From contig WBMV01009266.1 in the NCBI GenBank assembly GCA_013396655.1, positions 1,072,107 through 1,136,106 on the forward strand: 64,000 nt of DNA, given 5' to 3'. Positions 58,515 to 64,000 of the stretch are shown in pieces. This DNA is from Campylorhamphus procurvoides. Its lineage: Eukaryota > Chordata > Aves > Passeriformes > Dendrocolaptidae. Every line of letters starts with the position of its first letter. Within the stretch, counting starts at the first letter, position 1. The position numbers were made by a program, and so were the translations under genes. The notes under the pieces were generated by a model that was not told the origin of the DNA, did not search any database, and was given only the letters and a program-made list of their open reading frames with translations.

Positions 58515-61500
58515 CCCTGACATGAATGTCATCCTATGGACAGGTTTCAAGTCCCTGTTTGAATCCTGTCAGAAACACAACCTTTGCAGACCTCTTGAAT
58601 GGTAAAACGGCTCCCATCTCAAGACGCTTTTCCCCCAGCCTGGCTCTCTATAAAGACTGGGCTGATTTTACTGAAGTTTTTTCAGAAATCAAAGGCAGGC
58701 TCATAGCAGAGAAAAATTTAATCCTGAAAGGTAGTGTAATAAACAGCCAAAAGCAACTGAAAACAGGGTTGTGTAAAAGGAAACATTATGAAACTTTGAC
58801 AAGCACTGTTCCTAGCCCTGCTAATATTATACCTTTTTACCTGGTCTGATATTCCTTGATCCTCTTGTAAAGATTGCAAAAGATAAAGAAGGTTTTACAG
58901 GCATGCTCAATAAATACCAAATCATGTCTTTGTCTGTGTATTTGCATATTTCTCTCCTCATAAATTTTAAGCTCAAAAGCTAAAAAGGTGTTCATTCAGG
59001 AGCTGACAGCCTGCACTTTCTGAATTCCTGTTGGATTCCTCCCAGATCTGCACAATAAGGTGTAAACAGAGAAGTCAAATGTCAGGGTCAGCACTGCACG
59101 CACAGATGCCTTTTTGTGGAGCAGCTCACAGAGCACACTCCTATGGCACTTGTCAGGATTTACTGAGCACATTTAGGGAAGCTGCCAAAGTGTTTGGAGT
59201 GCTTTGGCAGCAGAAGAAACAGCTGGTCCCATCAAAGTGATCACATTCTTGGACATTAATTTAGTGTCTGAGAGGATGGAGTGATGCTTGCCAGGGAATA
59301 AGCTTCATAATCCTAAAGGGATAGTGACTCTGAAATTACAGGCTAGCAAAGGTGTGGTTAAAGCACTTGCAACTCCTTTGCTAACAGATTTTGGAGCAAA
59401 GTTTATTTAGGCAACAGGCAGTCTCCAAACTGACAGGTTCATTCAGTGGGAGGAGCTATAGATGGACTGGCGTCGTAAGGCAACTGACTGAACATTGGGA
59501 GCCATTTTATGGAGTTTCAGAAAATAAAAAGCCAGTGCTGGTGCAAGAATGAATTATTAATCAGTATATATTGTGAAAATACACATGAATGAGTCTGGAA
59601 GGTTTTCTTCTGGGGTGCACATGCTGGAGGTGTATGGGCTTCTGTATCATAAAAAAAAATAAAATATTCATTTTTGATAACCTTCATTATAATGTTTAAG
59701 GTCCATTACTGTCTGATTTACTGTGGCATTTCCTAAACACTAGTAGTTCCTGTAAAGTTTTGGTGTTGACCATCTCAGTAATGCCATAGTAGATTTCTTG
59801 CCTATTGTTTTATCCAGCCTATAGGAAAAAGAAATGTCCAGATAATTCCTGAGCCAACTATTAAGTCCCTTTCTGGTCTCATGATGTGAAGAAGAAAATT
59901 TAGGAGTCAGTTATGAACACCTGAACTTAATGAGAGTGTGGTTATCTCTTCTCCTATTTACATCACCATGGGAAACACCCCATTTCACCTTGAAGACAAG
60001 GCTGTTATTGCAACAGTACAACATTGCTCAGTAATTTTCCATCTTTGATTAACTACTTCCAGTTTTAGCATCTGGAATTTCCATCAAATAATCACCGAAT
60101 GCAACCAAAAGTCAAGGCAAACCCCAAAACACACTCTGAATAGAGTTGACACTTTATGTCCCACATTATTTCTCCTATGCAAAGGAGAGGGAATTTATAC
60201 AGAGCATCTGTCTGTCTTTCTTGTCTTAGAGCTTTAGTTTCACAAACTGCTCCTCAGACATGAGCATTTAGAAGGCTAACATACAAGGATGGATTAATTT
60301 ATCAAAGCACTAAATTCCATGGAGATAATTTTTTTAAGTCAGCTCCTGGTGATTGCAAGACAACAGGATGTGCCAAGGGGACAGAAACACAGGTATGAAA
60401 AATGAATTCCACCACAGGCAAGGCAACAGGGAAAGACTAAGATGTGTAACTGTCACTTACTAAATCACATAAACTACAGAATTTTTTCTTCCTTGAGAAG
60501 AAATTTTTATACAAAAATGATGATTTTTTAATGGAAATTATAGCAAGACTTTTTCTCAGTGGGGGAAAAAATAAAATCAGTTGATTGTTATGCACAAGCC
60601 AAACAGAAGTTTAAAACCTTAGTTTTCACTTTACCAAAGCATTTTTATGGGCTGGATTTGTCTGGGGGAAGGGAGAAATCTCCTTTTTTTTTCCCAACAT
60701 CAATAATTAATATATATGGGTCACCACATCAAATGTAGAAATCCTCCAACAACACACTACTTCTGAAATAATGCACTGGATTCAAAGACCCCACAGAACT
60801 GTACACAAAGTACTCCATTAACAGCAGGTGCTGCACAGAAAAGCTGTCTTTAAAAGAGCTTTTAATTACTGTATATCTTTGTTTAGAAGCCACCTTCAAC
60901 TACCTTTTCCTTGTGAGCTGCAGAGGAAAGCAATTCAATGCACAAGAAAACCACCCTCAATTTAAAGCTGCAGGAGAAAGCAATTAGTGCAACAGAAGAC
61001 TCAGCCTGTACACAAAGCAATACGGTACAGGAAGCCACCAGGGGCTGGGTATTACTTTGACATAATTAATACATGTTGTAAATCTTAAGATGTGTGACTG
61101 CTCAAAGTTGAAAGTCATAGCTGGCTGTATGGCCCATGTTTATTCCCAGGTCTCCCTCTAACAATGGAGTTGGCTGTTTGCACAAAATTACACTTATCTC
61201 TCTCAGCTGAATAATTCACACTTTCTCTAAATTCCCTTTATGCAGGCAAAGGGTTACAATGGTGCTGAGTGAGCCCCTCTGCTTCTAAGGGACAGGAAGG
61301 CCAGGGATTTATTTATTTATTTGGAGTGAGGCCACTTAGATGGATCTGGCTACAAAGAAAGACCTTAGATCCCAGACCCCCAGAATGGGATCTTTCTGGT
61401 CTCGTTTGGTATTGTCCGGGTTTACAAGCCTGGATTTTAATACTGGAGCTAATCTCGTACTAAAACCTCTTCTTCAGCCCTTTTCCCATCACAGTATAGC

Positions 61501-61649
61501 AAGGTCTGTTTCAACATAGTGCAAAAGGGGATTGGAAGGTTTGGTGTGTTTGGTGGTGGGGTTGGGTTTCTTTAAATAAAGGAAATTTGCAAAACGGTTT
61601 CAGTGTTTTAGGGAGCGAATGTTTGATGATCAACGACATCAAAACTTGT

Positions 61650-61716
61650 GAAAAAAGAAAATACAAACAACAATAACAACAACAAAACCCCCAAACAACA
61701 AACAAACCCCAAACCA
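61650..61716 (+). repeat. A/C-rich low-complexity tract
   Basis: AACAACAATAACAACAAC followed by AAACCCC and CAAACAAAC words. It is the strand complement in composition of the tract at 58435. Confidence 0.85.
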
Positions 61717-64000
61717 GTCAATAACTCCACTGAAGTTAAAGGCAGAAATGCTCCTGACTAAAACAACACCAGAAAATACTTCATTTGATAGTGTCTTGTA
61801 GAGGATACAAAGGTTAATTAGATACTTTCTAGTGCATTATATAGCAGGAAACCTCTGTTAATTACTGCTTCTTTAACAAAAGTGATTCATTAAAAACTGA
61901 CTATAGAATGACAAAAAATAATCTTTCCCATTCCATCCCAAACTGTTCCATGTACTATGAATCATGTCCTCTGGGTGCTTATTTTTTTCCACAATACCTA
62001 ACTTATTTCTACAGTCCAAATTCCATGACCATTAATCAAAATTAGATATTAACACAGACTTTTAGTGGTTGATATTAACATAGAGCATGACTATAAAACC
62101 TGAATGAACATTCCACTGACTTCTTCTAAATGCCTTAGTGTTTGTTCTTCTGTTTTTTCATGTCCTAGATTACAGGAGAAAATGTTGATTTTAACAGCTT
62201 ATTTTACCACTATTTTTATTTCAAGTTAATGGCACAAGTAAGATGTTTATATAAATTTTCATTTTATAAGATTTTGTGCATTTTCTCAACCAATTAGTCA
62301 AATTGCTTCCTTGAAAATATCTCCTTGCTAAATTCAACTTTTTTAGTTTTTGTTTTTTAGTGTGCTACAGTATTCCTTTAGAGGCAAAGTTCAATTATTT
62401 GTCTTTTGAAGGTCTGAGTGCCCTGTTTAAAATGCCAAGTGCATTAAAAACAGTCCTCCCTTGACTTTTTCCAGGAGATATAGAAGGATAATAACTTAGT
62501 TGGATCTAACAGAATTTTGAAATTGATCATGTGCGTATATGTCCATGTAGATACCAAAATAAGGATTAAATGCTGTCAAATCATCAAGAACATTTTTTTC
62601 TTTTTTTTTTACCTTTTGCCATTTTTATTTCTTAACAAGGAACAAAAGAAGGAATGTTTTGCGGTTAAAACAGAGGACTGGGAATCATGACACACTGAAC
62701 TTGGATGAAAATTTATCTTAAAACATTTTAGCAGCATAAAAATGAGGCTTTAATGCCACACAAGTGTATATGAGATCAAATTCCAGTTGAAAAATGATGC
62801 ATTTTTACTGTGACTACTTGGGGAAACCTACTGTTGCACCTCTTGCTAATTATGTTCACTGTCTTTATTTAATTCCATTTTTGTGACAGCTGCCTATACT
62901 GCCTTTCCCTCTACAGTGACACTGAATCTACAGGGGTTAGCAAAAATTTTTCTAGACAACACAAGCCTGCTGAGAAATCTTGGTGAACTTTGCAAAGAGA
63001 TGGTCCTCATCTCTGCCATATTAATCCTCATATCTGGAGTGGTGGGAGAATTTCCACCAACACCAGAAATGGCTTCAGGTCGTCACCTCTTAAAAGGTTC
63101 TGGAGGCTTTATAAGTGAAGAAAAAACACTTAAAAGGTGGCTGTGGTACCAGTTTTTCATGGCTGGGTGCTCCTGAACAGGAGCCTTAGAGGGCAGTAGG
63201 GCAGACCTCGAGCCCTGTTGTACAGCATCTTGTGGTAGGAATCACCTTTTCAGGTCTACTTGGATAAGAAAAGGCTGCAGAAGGAAGGGACGCAGGCACA
63301 GGAGCAATTAGTTCGTGCAGAGTTTTTAAAAATCGATTTAGAAGCCAATTGTCTATGGCAAGCATGCTCAGCATGCATGTGTCTCTTCCAGTGTGAATGG
63401 CAAACTTTGAGTAAAACAAAGATTAATCCAATTAAGTTTAAACATTTCAGCTTTTTATTTTATGGTTACACACATAAGTAGAGCAATAACTGAATACAAA
63501 TGTTGCATGTTTACTGTGGCACGATCCAGGCAATTACTACTAAAGTATTGAGAAAAAGCATCATTTCACTTTTAATTTTATTTTATAATTAGGCAAGAAT
63601 CATATTTTGGTGAATATATTTATAGCTAAAAGTTAAATATATTATGGGGTTTCTGTTTTATGAAGATTGTTTTAGTCCTGTTGCTACAAGCCTGTTAGCA
63701 ACAATTAAAATATCTATATATAAATAAAAGGCATTTATAGCTTTTGTACTTGTTTTCTTGTTAATATTTCACACTTCAAATATTTCACACTCACATGATG
63801 TATGCAGTCTGGTAATAGTCACTAGCACAGACTGTTAAAAATGGTTTCAAACATCTGGATAAAAATAGCTTTATATGTACTGAGATTATTAGTTCATCCT
63901 TTTCACATGAGTGTTGTGCCAGTGGCTCATTATGCCTGTGACCTCTGTTACTTTTTTTCCCCAAAAAATGATTTGAAAAAGTTTAGAAGGAAAACTTAAA

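Larger units (their letters stand above)
58276..64000. other. Unique AT-rich non-coding sequence with strand-biased tracts
   Basis: No family-level repeat is recognised in the last 5.7 kb apart from the listed tracts. A 13-bp motif AAAATTAGGGGAC is repeated at 58307-58319 and 58324-58336. ATTT units occur at 61307-61322. The 97-codon open frame at 62883-63176 has a hydrophobic stretch but no family resemblance or gene context. Confidence 0.45.

Noticed and set aside
62883..63176. Small membrane protein from a 97-codon frame
   Set aside because: It contains one hydrophobic stretch but no family likeness, repeats of other frames or gene context.
1..64000. CRISPR array, operon, ribosome-binding sites or riboswitches
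   Set aside because: The repeats and composition are those of a vertebrate nuclear genome. No regularly spaced short direct repeats with unique spacers were seen.

Overview
The window looks like non-coding nuclear DNA from a bird, probably a passerine. The main evidence is the repeat content. At least eleven CR1 LINE fragments are present, several ending in the diagnostic 8-bp 3' repeat (ATTCTATG/ATTCTGTG, or its complement at the start of reverse copies). There are also four avian-type endogenous retroviral LTRs, a few very old MIR-like SINEs and old CR1/L3-like relics. At 47097-47218 a tRNA-Ile-like head is joined to a CR1 tail, an architecture known from passerine SINEs. The sequence is AT-rich, CpG-poor and interrupted by one short run of Ns (24772-24804).

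I could not support any protein-coding gene or exon. The longest open frames (171, 151, 139 and 136 codons) either lie in CR1 or LTR sequence or show no recognisable family. The window is therefore best read as a gene desert or part of a very large intron. No functional tRNA, rRNA, CRISPR array or bacterial-type operon was seen.

Layout: 1-5.9 kb is mostly unique, with one CR1 (2086-2462). A reverse-strand LTR with a 5-bp target duplication lies at 5878-6438. Between 7 and 10.3 kb are an old MIR, an old CR1-like relic and a CR1 with an intact 3' end. From 12 to 20 kb the sequence is largely unique with A-rich low-complexity tracts. Between 20 and 24.6 kb are three CR1 fragments and a 1.08-kb LTR made of repeated modules (22576-23652). 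From 24.8 to 50 kb there is mostly unique sequence, with two more MIR-like relics, scattered CR1 copies, a long imperfect hairpin element (36123-36214), the SINE, and a perfect 17-bp hairpin (49281-49317). From 50.4 to 55.4 kb is a dense cluster: a long CR1, an LTR with a possible primer-binding site, an unexplained patch open in several reading frames, a second member of the 5878 LTR family, and an old CR1 relic. From 55.4 to 64 kb the sequence is mostly unique, with one CR1 and strand-biased T/G and A/C tracts.

Nothing here functions as a gene set. The content is a layered record of retrotransposition, from old amniote SINEs and L3/CR1 relics through bird CR1 and ERV LTRs to the passerine-type SINE. 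Repeat assignments rest on recognition of family sequences by eye. Boundaries of degraded copies are approximate.
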